From an uncultured Lachnospiraceae bacterium (GTDB taxonomy: Bacteria; Bacillota; Clostridia; Lachnospirales; Lachnospiraceae), in assembly GCA_947626985.1 (NCBI GenBank), contig CANQUG010000028.1, forward strand, positions 1-45,954: DNA of 45,954 bases, in the 5' to 3' direction. Position numbers and translations under genes: made by a program. Positions 32,501-40,249 of this stretch are shown here, piece by piece (the first letter of the stretch is position 1; the number at the start of each line of letters is the position of its first letter). The notes beneath the pieces are model-generated. The model was not told the DNA's origin. It saw only the letters and a list, made by a program, of their open reading frames with translations, and searched no databases.

Positions 32501-32612
32501 TCCGGTTCAGCCGGATTGATAGAATACGGAAACGTATGAAAAGCGAAAGCGGAAAACAGGAACTGCCATGGGCGGTTCCTGTCGGGTTGAATACCGCCTG
32601 TCGAGTCTTTTT
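32501..32612 (+). ncRNA. Candidate guide-RNA scaffold 3' of the TnpB-like gene
   Basis: Starting 61 bases after the stop codon, three hairpins stand in a row. TCCGG/CCGGA has a five-base loop (32501-32515). ATACG-GAAA-CGTAT has a GNRA tetraloop (32524-32537). A 12-bp stem, ACAGGAACTGCC/GGCGGTTCCTGT, with one G-U pair and a three-base loop spans 32556-32582. A short GCGAAAGC tetraloop (32543-32550) lies between the last two. About 25 unpaired bases then lead to TTTTT (32608-32612). The position matches where TnpB-family reRNA/omega-RNA genes lie, with the tail after the last stem as the candidate guide. No TnpB RNA was recognised by sequence. Confidence 0.5.
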
Positions 32613-32629
32613 GCGGAGGAGGAGTTCTG

Positions 32630-32710
32630 ATGGAAGAGAGTCGGCGAAGAGAACCTGCGTGGTGGAAAATGGATGAATGCGGGGGAGGGTATTTGAAGTT
32701 ATATGGGTGA
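32630..32710 (+). CDS. Possible 26-residue peptide with strong ribosome site
   Basis: An ATG at 32630 follows GCGGAGGAGGAG, one of the best ribosome sites in the window, and the frame closes at TGA 32708-32710. The peptide is EESRRREPAWWKMDE-rich, basic at first and then Gly-rich. No family is recognised. It could be a leader peptide or the remnant of a longer gene. Confidence 0.3.
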   Translation: MEESRRREPAWWKMDECGGGYLKLYG

Positions 32711-33087
32711 CTTTAGGGGCTGTTGGAGGTTATTACTGATCCTGCTAACGGCGATTTGTGGAGGGATTTCTACGGTTGCTTAGTGGTGGAGGTAAGAAAA
32801 GTTCGCGTTTTGAAGAGACCGCATATTACTTGGATTTTTCTATTGTTCAGCGGGACAATGGATAATTTCTCAAAAGAGAGAATGACTGAAATAGGGATGC
32901 TTAAAGTCAAAAATGTCAAATTTTAATCTCAGGAATATTTGGCGAAAATGATCAGTTGGTTTTTAAACTTGAGATTGTGCTTTGATGGTCTGACTTGAGA
33001 ATTAAGATAAGCCGGAATAATAAAAAATGTAAATCATAATGTATGTGGTAAAAAAGAACTTAATGGTTTATATGTTGTGAATAATTA
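32711..33087. other. Gene-free AT-rich stretch
   Basis: No gene, hairpin or repeat could be supported. A 67-codon frame at 32723-32926 would need a TTG start without a clear ribosome site and has no family character. Base composition shifts here from that of the left part of the window to the AT-rich composition of the polysaccharide locus. Confidence 0.5.
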
Positions 33088-33407
33088 GATTTAATAAAGA
33101 AAGCAGTGCGGAGACAGTTAATTCAGGTGTTGCTTGTCTCTGCTTATAATTTGTAGAAATGGTTTTGTTAAAGAAAAAGAGTGCGAAGCATTGAAAATAT
33201 TGGAACATGAAACCAGGGAATAACTTTTCATAATGGTAAAGCTTGGTTAGCTTTTTTAATTGTAACGAAGTAGATATATTGATTATTGAACAGCAAGAGC
33301 AATGTAAAAGAAGATGTCTGGCATGAAGCATGAGCAGGTGAAACTTGGAGTATATGAGATATGGGGTGGCGCTGTAATATTAAGCACTAAATCAGACGTT
33401 AGCAAAG

Positions 33408-33577
33408 ATACATATAGGAAAGAAATGTCCATGTTAGGCAATGCCACACCGACGGTTTGGAGCTGTCAGATTAAATTAATTTCTTAGGCTGGATGAGAAA
33501 GGACGCCCATAAAGTTGTATTTGACAAGCGATGCGGAGAAAGGCAGGCTCGGAGTGTTGCTGGTCTCCGCTGTTTTT
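33408..33577 (+). ncRNA. Putative structured RNA, array unit 1
   Basis: Core from GATACATAT to the T-run. Three hairpins are predicted: TGTCCA/TAGGCA (33426-33440, one mismatch, one G-U), CCGACGGT with AGCTGTCAG, and GCGGAGA (33533-33539) with TCTCCGC (33564-33570), followed two bases later by TTTTT (33573-33577). The last resembles an intrinsic terminator with a long loop. Confidence 0.5.
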
Positions 33578-33708
33578 CATTCTGGAAGAATTTTGTTACC
33601 GAGAAAGTGGTGGGCCTTGAAAGATGAAAAAAAAAAGGGAAACTATTATATATTGCTGTGATTGGTGGTGGAGCAATATTAGGCACAAAAATAACGCGGT
33701 TACAAAGA

Positions 33709-33877
33709 GATACATATTGGAAAGAAATGCCCATGTTGGGCAATGTCACACCGGCAGCGTAGAGCTGTCGGATTAAATAGATTTCTTAGGCTGGATGAGA
33801 AGGACACCCATAAAGTTGTATTTAACAAGCGATGCGGAGAAAGGCAGGCTCGGAGCATTGCTAGTCTCCGCTGTTTT
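33709..33877 (+). ncRNA. Putative structured RNA, array unit 2
   Basis: Same three hairpins, here best formed: TGCCCA/TGGGCA (33728-33742, six perfect pairs), CCGGCAGC/GCTGTCGG (eight pairs, one G-U), and GCGGAGA (33834-33840) with TCTCCGC (33865-33871), then TTTT (33874-33877). Confidence 0.5.
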
Positions 33878-34008
33878 ACGTTTAGGAAGAATTTTGATAT
33901 TGCAGGGAGTGCAGGGCCTTGAAAGATAAAACAATAGAAAAATCATTAAAAATTGCGACGATGGGTGGTGAAGCAATATTAGGCACAAAATTAAAGCGGC
34001 TATAAAGA

Positions 34009-34179
34009 GATACATATTGGAAAGAAATACCCATGTTAGGTAAGGCCACACCGGCAGTTTAGAGTTGTCGGATTAAATAGATTTCTTAGGCTGGATGAGA
34101 AGGACCGCCCATAAAGTTGTATTTTACAAGCGATGCGGAGAAAGGCAGGCTCGGAGCGTTGCTAGTTTCCGCTATTTTT
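34009..34179 (+). ncRNA. Putative structured RNA, array unit 3
   Basis: Hairpin one is TACCCA/TAGGTA (34028-34042), where the G-C pair of the other units has become A-T on both sides, a compensatory change. Hairpin two is CCGGCAGT/GTTGTCGG using G-U pairs. Hairpin three is GCGGAGA (34135-34141) with TTTCCGC (34166-34172), followed by TTTTT (34175-34179). The rfbF start lies 53 bases beyond. Confidence 0.5.
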
Positions 34180-34231
34180 ACATAATTAACAGTTTTTGTA
34201 TGCAAATTGTGAGAAAGAAAAGGAGTACTTT

Positions 34232-35014
34232 ATGAAAGTAGTTATTCTTGCAGGTGGTTTTGGCACTCGTATATCTGAGGAATCTGCATTTAAACCAAAA
34301 CCTATGCTCGAGATTGGGGAAATGCCAATTCTATGGCATATAATGAAAAACTATTCTTATTATGGCTTTAATGAATTTATAATTTGCGCGGGATACAAGC
34401 AGCATGTGATTAAAGAGTGGTTTGCGGATTACTTTCTTCATACTTCAGATATTACCTTTGACTATACGAATGGCAATAATGAAGTGATTGTACACAATAA
34501 GCACGTTGAGTCTTGGAAAGTTACAATTGTTGATACAGGATTGAATACACAGACCGGAGGCCGTGTAAAGCGCATTAAGGATTACATAGGTAATGAAGAA
34601 TTTATGCTTACATATGGCGATGCAGTAGGAGACATTAATATTCAGGAGCTTGTCCACTTTCATAAAACGCATGGAAAGATTGGCACAATGTCTATGTATA
34701 ATTTTGGTCAGAACAAGGGTGTAGTCGAAGTTGGGGAAAATGGTGTAATTGACGCTTTCCGTGAAAAATCTGACACAGATGGTGACCTCATAAATATTGG
34801 CTTTATGGTGTTTGAGCCACAGCTATTTGACTATATTGACGCTGATTCAACTGTTTTTGAAAAGGGTCCGTTGGCTTCTCTTGTGGATAAGCATGAGCTT
34901 GTAGGATATATCCATAAAGGTTACTGGCAGTGCATGGATACTTTGAGGGAAAAGCAGCAGTTGGAAAAGCTATGGGATGATGGGCATGCACCATGGAAAA
35001 CATGGGAGGATTAA
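34232..35014 (+). CDS. rfbF: Glucose-1-phosphate cytidylyltransferase
   Basis: A 260-residue nucleotidyltransferase making CDP-glucose from CTP and glucose 1-phosphate, the first step to CDP-linked deoxy sugars of surface polysaccharides. The opening VVILAGGFGTRISEESAFKP (residues 3-22) is the nucleotide-binding signature with the extra residues typical of RfbF, followed by KPMLEIGEMPILWHIM. ADQ-like LTYGDAVGDINI (about 123-134) supplies the metal aspartate. The frame is open from 34196, but ATG 34232, preceded by AAAAGGAG, gives the normal start. It is the first gene of the polysaccharide locus, just after the RNA repeat array, and rfbG follows directly. Confidence 0.95.
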   Translation: MKVVILAGGFGTRISEESAFKPKPMLEIGEMPILWHIMKNYSYYGFNEFIICAGYKQHVIKEWFADYFLHTSDITFDYTNGNNEVIVHNKHVESWKVTIVDTGLNTQTGGRVKRIKDYIGNEEFMLTYGDAVGDINIQELVHFHKTHGKIGTMSMYNFGQNKGVVEVGENGVIDAFREKSDTDGDLINIGFMVFEPQLFDYIDADSTVFEKGPLASLVDKHELVGYIHKGYWQCMDTLREKQQLEKLWDDGHAPWKTWED

Positions 35015-35015
35015 A

Positions 35016-36080
35016 GTGCATAATTTTGATTTAAATTTTTACTGCGGTAAAAGAGTGCTTCTGACTGGTCACACCGGATTCAAGGGATCTTGGATGTCAG
35101 TTATGCTCGTAAATGTCGGGGCAAAAGTTATAGGTTATTCCTCCTGCATGAAAACCGAGATGAGTCTGTTTGACCTTTGTGGAGTGAAGAATCAGATTAC
35201 TCATATCAAAGGTGATGTCAGAGATCTGGATCATCTGCTTGAAGTGTTCCGAACTTATCAGCCTGAAATTGTTATTCACATGGCTGCACAGCCTATTGTC
35301 CGCGATAGCTACAAAGATCCAGTTGGTACATATAGCACCAATGTCATGGGAACGGTAAATATCTGTGAAGCCGTCCGTCAGACACCGTCTGTTCGCTCTT
35401 TTCTGAATGTAACTACGGACAAGGTCTATAAAAACAAAGAGTGGGAATGGGGTTACAGAGAAAATGAGCCTCTTGATGGCTTTGACCCATATTCAAATTC
35501 AAAATCCTGTTCTGAGCTTGTAACTCATAGTTATATAAACAGTTTCTTTACAAATAGGGATATTGCCGTATCGACTGTCCGTGCCGGAAACGTTATCGGC
35601 GGCGGAGATTTTGCTCATGACCGCATAATTCCAGACTGCATACGCGCAGCAATAAGTCATGAAAATATCATAGTTCGCAATCCTTACTCGACACGTCCTT
35701 ATCAGCATGTTCTTGAACCGATATATGCATACCTGATGATTGCGGCCAGGCAATATGAGGACAAGCGTTTTGCCGGTTATTACAATGTGGGACCTGATGA
35801 TCAGGACTGTTTTCAGACGGGCGCTTTGGTGGATTTGTTTGTAAAGCATTGGGGAGATGGGCTCAAGTGGGTAAATCAATATGACGGCGGGCCGCATGAG
35901 GCCAATTTCCTGAAGCTTGACTGCTCGAAGCTGAAAAATACATTTGGCTGGAGACCTCGCTGGAATCTTGAAACAGCTATCGAAAAGGTTGTCGAGTGGA
36001 GCAAAGTTTGGTCGGCGAACGGCAACATAAGGTCTTGCATGGTCAACGAAATCAACGAATTCTTAAGGGTGGAAAATTAA
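35016..36080 (+). CDS. rfbG: CDP-glucose 4,6-dehydratase
   Basis: A 354-residue extended SDR enzyme converting CDP-glucose to CDP-4-keto-6-deoxyglucose. The NAD-binding motif is TGHTGFKGSW (about residues 15-24). The catalytic Tyr-x3-Lys is in DPYSNSKSCSE (about 157-167), and the active-site Thr-Asp-Lys in NVTTDKVYKN (about 129-138). The chain ends with the usual NEINEFL-type tail. A longer frame starts at 34977, but that would overlap rfbF; the GTG at 35016, one base after the rfbF stop and preceded by GGGAGGA, gives the right length. Product goes to the two tailoring enzymes encoded next. Confidence 0.95.
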   Translation: MHNFDLNFYCGKRVLLTGHTGFKGSWMSVMLVNVGAKVIGYSSCMKTEMSLFDLCGVKNQITHIKGDVRDLDHLLEVFRTYQPEIVIHMAAQPIVRDSYKDPVGTYSTNVMGTVNICEAVRQTPSVRSFLNVTTDKVYKNKEWEWGYRENEPLDGFDPYSNSKSCSELVTHSYINSFFTNRDIAVSTVRAGNVIGGGDFAHDRIIPDCIRAAISHENIIVRNPYSTRPYQHVLEPIYAYLMIAARQYEDKRFAGYYNVGPDDQDCFQTGALVDLFVKHWGDGLKWVNQYDGGPHEANFLKLDCSKLKNTFGWRPRWNLETAIEKVVEWSKVWSANGNIRSCMVNEINEFLRVEN

Positions 36081-36081
36081 G

Positions 36082-37008
36082 ATGAAAAATGTGATTGTAA
36101 CAGGGGCAAACGGATTTATTGGCAGGATGCTTGTAAAGTCACTATCAGAAAAAGGATATCATGTAGTTGCGTTGGACATTCGTTTTGATGACGACTTGAA
36201 AAATAATCCCCATATAGCCTGTGTCAATGTGCTTAATAAAGAACCATCAGAGCTTGAAAAAGATATTCCCAAGATAGATTACTTTTGTTTCTTTCATTTG
36301 GCATGGGCGGGAACGTCTGGCCCGTCGAGAGCAGATTATGTTTTGCAACTTAACAACGTGAGGTTGACTTGTGATTATATTCAGCTTTGTAAGGGCATCG
36401 GATGCAACAGGGTAGTATATGCATCTAGCATTAATGAGATGGAAACTTATGAATACCTTCAATCCGATGATATTGAACCATCAGGCGGATATATTTATGG
36501 AACCGGCAAGCTTGCGGCACATTTGATGGGTGAAACGGTTGCCAAAATGAATGACATCGAATTTATCCCTGTGATCATTACGAACATTTACGGTGTTGGC
36601 GAGAAGTCGGCACGCATGATATATACATCGATCAATAAATTGATACATAAAGAGCACTGCTCATTCACAGCCGGATATCAGATGTATGATTTTATCTATC
36701 TGACAGATGCCATAAATTCCATCATTGCAGTTGCGGAGAAAGGCAAAGCTTTCAATCGCTACTACATAGGAAGCGGAGAGCCAAAACCACTGAGAGAATT
36801 TTTACTTGAAATGCGAGACATCGTAGACCCGGAATCTGAGCTTGGATTAGGTGATATTCCGTTTAAAGGGGTTGATATTTCGTATGACCAATTTGATTTG
36901 AAGAAAGTTCAGAGAGATACAGGTTATATCAATCATGTGTCGTTTTCTGAAGGTATAAGAATGACGGCAGAGTACATCAGGAGTGAAAAAAATGGTACAG
37001 AAATTTGA
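36082..37008 (+). CDS. NAD-dependent epimerase/dehydratase, probable CDP-sugar reductase
   Basis: A 308-residue SDR protein. TGANGFIGRMLVKSL (about residues 6-20) is the dinucleotide-binding turn; the catalytic serine region is YASSINEME (about 113-121) and the Tyr-x3-Lys is IYGTGKLA (about 138-145). It resembles the reductases or epimerases that finish CDP-6-deoxyhexoses, such as abequose, paratose and tyvelose enzymes, but the exact product cannot be told. It starts two bases after rfbG and overlaps the downstream epimerase gene by 17 bases, so it is part of a tight CDP-sugar cassette. Confidence 0.88.
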   Translation: MKNVIVTGANGFIGRMLVKSLSEKGYHVVALDIRFDDDLKNNPHIACVNVLNKEPSELEKDIPKIDYFCFFHLAWAGTSGPSRADYVLQLNNVRLTCDYIQLCKGIGCNRVVYASSINEMETYEYLQSDDIEPSGGYIYGTGKLAAHLMGETVAKMNDIEFIPVIITNIYGVGEKSARMIYTSINKLIHKEHCSFTAGYQMYDFIYLTDAINSIIAVAEKGKAFNRYYIGSGEPKPLREFLLEMRDIVDPESELGLGDIPFKGVDISYDQFDLKKVQRDTGYINHVSFSEGIRMTAEYIRSEKNGTEI

Positions 37009-37579
37009 ATTTCAGGAAATGGACTTGAAAGGTGCATATATAATCAAGCCCTTTTATGCGACGGATGAACGAGGCAGGCTTATTAAAGATTACAATGTTA
37101 ATGTCTTTAAAAATGCCGGAATCGACTATGAATTAAAAGAAACCTTCTATACTGAATCAAAGCGAGGCGTAATCCGTGCCATACATTTTCAGCTGATAAA
37201 GCCACAGCCGAAGCTGATGAGATGTATAAGCGGTAGAGTTTATTATGTAATCGTAGATTTGCGGCCCGATTCTAAGACATACGGTCAGTGGCGACATATG
37301 GAGTTGAGCGGAGATGCTCCGATTTGTGTGCTTTGCCCTGCAGGTTTTGGACAGGGATATCTTGCCCTTGAGGATTCGGTGATGAGTTATAAAGCCGCTG
37401 AGGTTTTCTACGGCGAAGGAGATTCGGGAATCATGTACAACGATCCGGATATCGGAATCAAATGGCCTTTTGACAGAATAGACGTTAGGAAGAACCTTGT
37501 AATAAGTGATAAAGATTTGAAGTTGATGAACTTTAAAGAATATGCTGAAAAGATGAAAAGTAAGGGGACTAAGCAATGA
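36992..37579 (+). CDS. RmlC-like sugar nucleotide 3,5-epimerase
   Basis: A 195-residue cupin of the dTDP-4-dehydrorhamnose 3,5-epimerase family. The catalytic histidine is in GVIRAIHFQ (about residues 51-59); CPAGFGQGYLAL (about 107-118) matches the usual PxGFAHGF with His changed to Gln at the non-catalytic position, and NDPDIGIKWP (about 147-156) is the standard end motif. An AGGAG at 36980-36984 fits the ATG at 36992 rather than the GTG at 36983. Linked to rfbF-rfbG, its substrate is probably a CDP-4-keto-6-deoxy sugar rather than the dTDP sugar. Its stop overlaps the next start (ATGA). Confidence 0.88.
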   Translation: MVQKFEFQEMDLKGAYIIKPFYATDERGRLIKDYNVNVFKNAGIDYELKETFYTESKRGVIRAIHFQLIKPQPKLMRCISGRVYYVIVDLRPDSKTYGQWRHMELSGDAPICVLCPAGFGQGYLALEDSVMSYKAAEVFYGEGDSGIMYNDPDIGIKWPFDRIDVRKNLVISDKDLKLMNFKEYAEKMKSKGTKQ

Positions 37580-38616
37580 ATGTAGTTTATTCGACAAGTG
37601 ACCTATATTCCGAACTTGCTGCAACATCAATAGCCTCTCTGCTTGAGAATAATAAAGATATTGACGAAATCACAATTTATATAATAGATATAGGAATCAG
37701 CTATAAACACAAACAGGATTTAAATGAACTTGTCTCGTCATACGGACATTGCCTTGAATTTTTGGTAGACCTTAATGTTGAGAATATTACCCACACAAAG
37801 ATTGATGTTGGGCGTTGGCATATCAGTACGTTTTCAAGGCTGTTTTTGCTTCATGTGCTTCCAGAAGAAATGAATAAGGTGATTTATATTGACTGCGACA
37901 TGATTATTCGCCACTCCCTTAAAGCGTTATGGGAAATGGATATGCAGGAAACTTGGTGCATGAGTGCTGATGATTGCCGCGGAAAGATGTATCGCAGAGA
38001 TATTGGAATATCTGAGGATTTGATTTATACAAACAATGGACTGATGGTTATAGACTTAGCTGCATGGAGAAAGAATGATGTTGAAAGTAAATTTATAGAT
38101 TTTATTAATAAATATCACGGGGACATCACTTATATGGATCAAGGGGTATTGAACGGAGTGTTACAACCTATAAAAAAAGTAAAATTACTTCCTATTTCGT
38201 ATAATGCGCAGACCGTTTGTTATGATCTTGGCTATGACGGAATTCAGGTTTGTAGAAGTCCTGTATGGGCATATTCAAAAGAAGAATTCAACGAGGGGAT
38301 ATCAGATCCTATTGTAGTGCATTTCACAACCTGCTTTATGTCAGGAACAAGGCCATGGTTCAAGGTGGATCATCATCCGTACCGTGAAGAATTTCTCAGA
38401 TATAGAAGTTTGACTCCATGGAAAGATGAGCCTTTATGGGATGATAAGACACCAAGAAAAAAGAAGTTCATGACTAGGATCAGCCAGTCTCTGCCAAGAC
38501 GGATTACTTATAGGATTATTCATGTGGTTCATGTCTGGCTTTATCCGATAACGAGAGAGATGAAAGCTACAATCAAGTTAAAGAAGGGATCAAAAAGTGA
38601 CACAAGAGTGGTATGA
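37576..38616 (+). CDS. Glycosyltransferase family 8
   Basis: A 346-residue GT8 enzyme (LgtC/RfaJ type), transferring a sugar from a nucleotide donor to a growing surface glycan with retention of configuration. It opens with NVVYSTSDLYSELAATSIAS, the family's first strand. The metal-binding DxD is in VIYIDCDMI (about residues 99-107), and a second conserved region is NNGLMVIDL (about 156-164) with DQGVLNGV (about 193-200). The C-terminal tail is basic (RKKKF, RRITYR), suiting a membrane-associated enzyme. It is coupled to the epimerase gene by an ATGA overlap. Donor and acceptor are unknown. Confidence 0.93.
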   Translation: MNVVYSTSDLYSELAATSIASLLENNKDIDEITIYIIDIGISYKHKQDLNELVSSYGHCLEFLVDLNVENITHTKIDVGRWHISTFSRLFLLHVLPEEMNKVIYIDCDMIIRHSLKALWEMDMQETWCMSADDCRGKMYRRDIGISEDLIYTNNGLMVIDLAAWRKNDVESKFIDFINKYHGDITYMDQGVLNGVLQPIKKVKLLPISYNAQTVCYDLGYDGIQVCRSPVWAYSKEEFNEGISDPIVVHFTTCFMSGTRPWFKVDHHPYREEFLRYRSLTPWKDEPLWDDKTPRKKKFMTRISQSLPRRITYRIIHVVHVWLYPITREMKATIKLKKGSKSDTRVV

Positions 38617-39033
38617 AAACCTTGACGGAATAAGGGCATATGTCTGCATCGGAATAGTGCTGATGCATGTTCTTGCAAACGGAAACTTCGGTCTGACTAG
38701 ATTCGTGTTTGAAAAGTTCATCCCGCCCTTCACAAACTTCACATTGCTTTTCATGCCGCTGTCAGCATTCTCGGTGTGCTGCGATTAATTGTAATTACAG
38801 CTTTTATGTTTGAGATGATAGCAAAGTTAAAGGTTGGAAATAACATCAATAGTTTTCTTGGAAATATATCATATAAAATTTATTTGCTGCATGGCGGTGT
38901 GTTTGCGCTTGTAGCAACATTTGATTTGAATATGAATCCTTGGCTTTTTGTTATTGTTTCTGTAATGCTTACCATTATTATTGCATCAGTGTTGAACAAG
39001 TTTTGCATACCGATTGTGAAATCATTTAGATAG
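38597..39033 (+). pseudogene. Acyltransferase 3 (OafA-like), centre deleted
   Basis: Two pieces of a membrane acyltransferase are joined out of frame. The first (38597-38788, GTG start inside the GT8 end) has the N-terminal signature LDGIRAYVCIGIVLMHVLAN and stops after 63 codons. The second (from about 38776 to 39033) has the last two or three membrane helices, including NISYKIYLLHGGVFALV. Intact members have about 340 residues, so roughly 200 central residues, including several helices, are gone. The enzyme would have O-acetylated the polysaccharide. It cannot be functional. Confidence 0.85.
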
Positions 39034-39056
39034 GGTATGGAAAAGTATAGGAGATT

Positions 39057-40193
39057 ATGATGGATTGTCTTGTTGTCGGATGCGGACTTACCGGTGCGGT
39101 GACTGCACGGAATCTAGCAGAAAAGGGGAGAAAAGTTACCATATGGGAAAGACGCGAACATATTGGTGGGAATATGTTCGATTATGTTGATGAACATGGC
39201 TTTTTGGTACAGAAGTATGGCCCGCATACATTTCATACAAAGAAAAAGGAACTTTACGATTATATGTGCCGTTTTGAACGGTGGAAGCCATATAAACTGA
39301 TTTGCGGCGCTGTATGGGGAGGGAAGTATACGCCAACACCCTTCAACTTTACGACAATCGATGTCTTCTACCCACATGAGCAGGCAGAAAAACTCAAGAG
39401 AAAGCTTACGGAGGAATTTGTAGGAAGACCAACAGCAACAGTGACGGAGGTGCTGAAACACCAAGACTCTGACATTCGTGAGTATGCGGAATTTCTGTTC
39501 CGAAACGACTATGCGCCATATACGGCGAAACAGTGGGGTATACCGACCGGTGAGATTGACTCGAGTGTGTTGAGTCGAGTACCGTTGCGATTTTCATACG
39601 ACAAAGGTTATTTCGATGATACATATGAGATAATGCCGGAGAACTCATTCACGAGCTTTTTCAAAAATCTGCTAGATCATCCAAACATCACTGTTGAATT
39701 GGGAATTGAAGCATTGAAAAGATTGAGTCTGGAGAAAAACAGATTACTACTGGACAATGCCCCCCTTGAAATTCCGATTGTTTACACTGGCGCGTTGGAT
39801 GAATTGTTCGGATGCAGGTTCGGCAGGTTGCCGTACCGAAGTCTCCATTTTGAGTGGAAATATACACAGAAGGAAAGCTTTCAACCAGCACCGGTCGTAG
39901 CATATCCGCAGGAGATAGGCTTTACGCGTATCACTGAGTATAAAAAGCTTCCGCTGCAGAATGGATTAGGGAGTAGTTATGCAGTGGAATACCCGATACC
40001 TTACATAGAAGGAGAAGCGACAGAACCCTACTACCCGGTATTAACTGAGCATAGCCAGAGGTTATACGCGTGTTATAGGACATTGGCGGAGCAAATTCCT
40101 AATCTGATTTGCTGTGGACGGCTAGCTGATTTCAAATATTACAACATGGATCAGGCGCTTGAAAATGCATTGCGAGTAAAAGTTCAAAGCTAG
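39057..40193 (+). CDS. glf: UDP-galactopyranose mutase
   Basis: A 378-residue flavoenzyme that interconverts UDP-galactopyranose and UDP-galactofuranose, implying galactofuranose in the surface glycan. FAD binding is shown by CLVVGCGLTGAVTARNLAEK (about residues 4-23) and WERREHIGGNMFD (about 35-47). YGPHTFHT (about 55-62) and NDYAPYTAKQWG (about 150-161) are catalytic-site motifs, and the C-terminal segment ends in the normal NxDQALENAL. Length is typical. AGGAG lies five bases before the ATG; the second codon is also ATG. Composition is close to the flanking locus. Confidence 0.96.
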   Translation: MMDCLVVGCGLTGAVTARNLAEKGRKVTIWERREHIGGNMFDYVDEHGFLVQKYGPHTFHTKKKELYDYMCRFERWKPYKLICGAVWGGKYTPTPFNFTTIDVFYPHEQAEKLKRKLTEEFVGRPTATVTEVLKHQDSDIREYAEFLFRNDYAPYTAKQWGIPTGEIDSSVLSRVPLRFSYDKGYFDDTYEIMPENSFTSFFKNLLDHPNITVELGIEALKRLSLEKNRLLLDNAPLEIPIVYTGALDELFGCRFGRLPYRSLHFEWKYTQKESFQPAPVVAYPQEIGFTRITEYKKLPLQNGLGSSYAVEYPIPYIEGEATEPYYPVLTEHSQRLYACYRTLAEQIPNLICCGRLADFKYYNMDQALENALRVKVQS

Positions 40194-40249
40194 AATATTG
40201 CGTACTAGTAGCAGAATAGAGAAGATAAACTTTAATCGAAAGGTATTGC

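Larger units (their letters stand above)
33088..34190 (+). repeat. Array of 300-bp non-coding repeats, three good units and one decayed
   Basis: Three consecutive units (about 33361-33660, 33661-33960, 33961-34190) repeat with a 300-301 base period. Shared blocks include GAAAGAAAT, TTTCTTAGGCTGGATGAGAA, CCCATAAAGTTGTATTT and AAGGCAGGCTCGGAG. A decayed partial unit precedes them (33100-33230), recognisable by GTGCGGAGAC, TGTTGCTTGTCTC and the trailing AAGCATTGAAAATA. Units two and three are most alike. No frame longer than about 90 codons is conserved between units, whereas hairpins are. The array ends about 40 bases before the start of rfbF. Confidence 0.93.

Noticed and set aside
32723..32926. 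67-codon gene after the dead TnpB
   Set aside because: Needs a TTG start without ribosome site and shows no domain.
33088..34190. CRISPR array
   Set aside because: Units are about 300 bp, tandem, without short unique spacers; they look like structured RNA repeats.
36992..37579. dTDP-rhamnose pathway gene rmlC proper
   Set aside because: No rmlA, rmlB or rmlD nearby; the neighbours make a CDP sugar, so a CDP-linked substrate is more likely.
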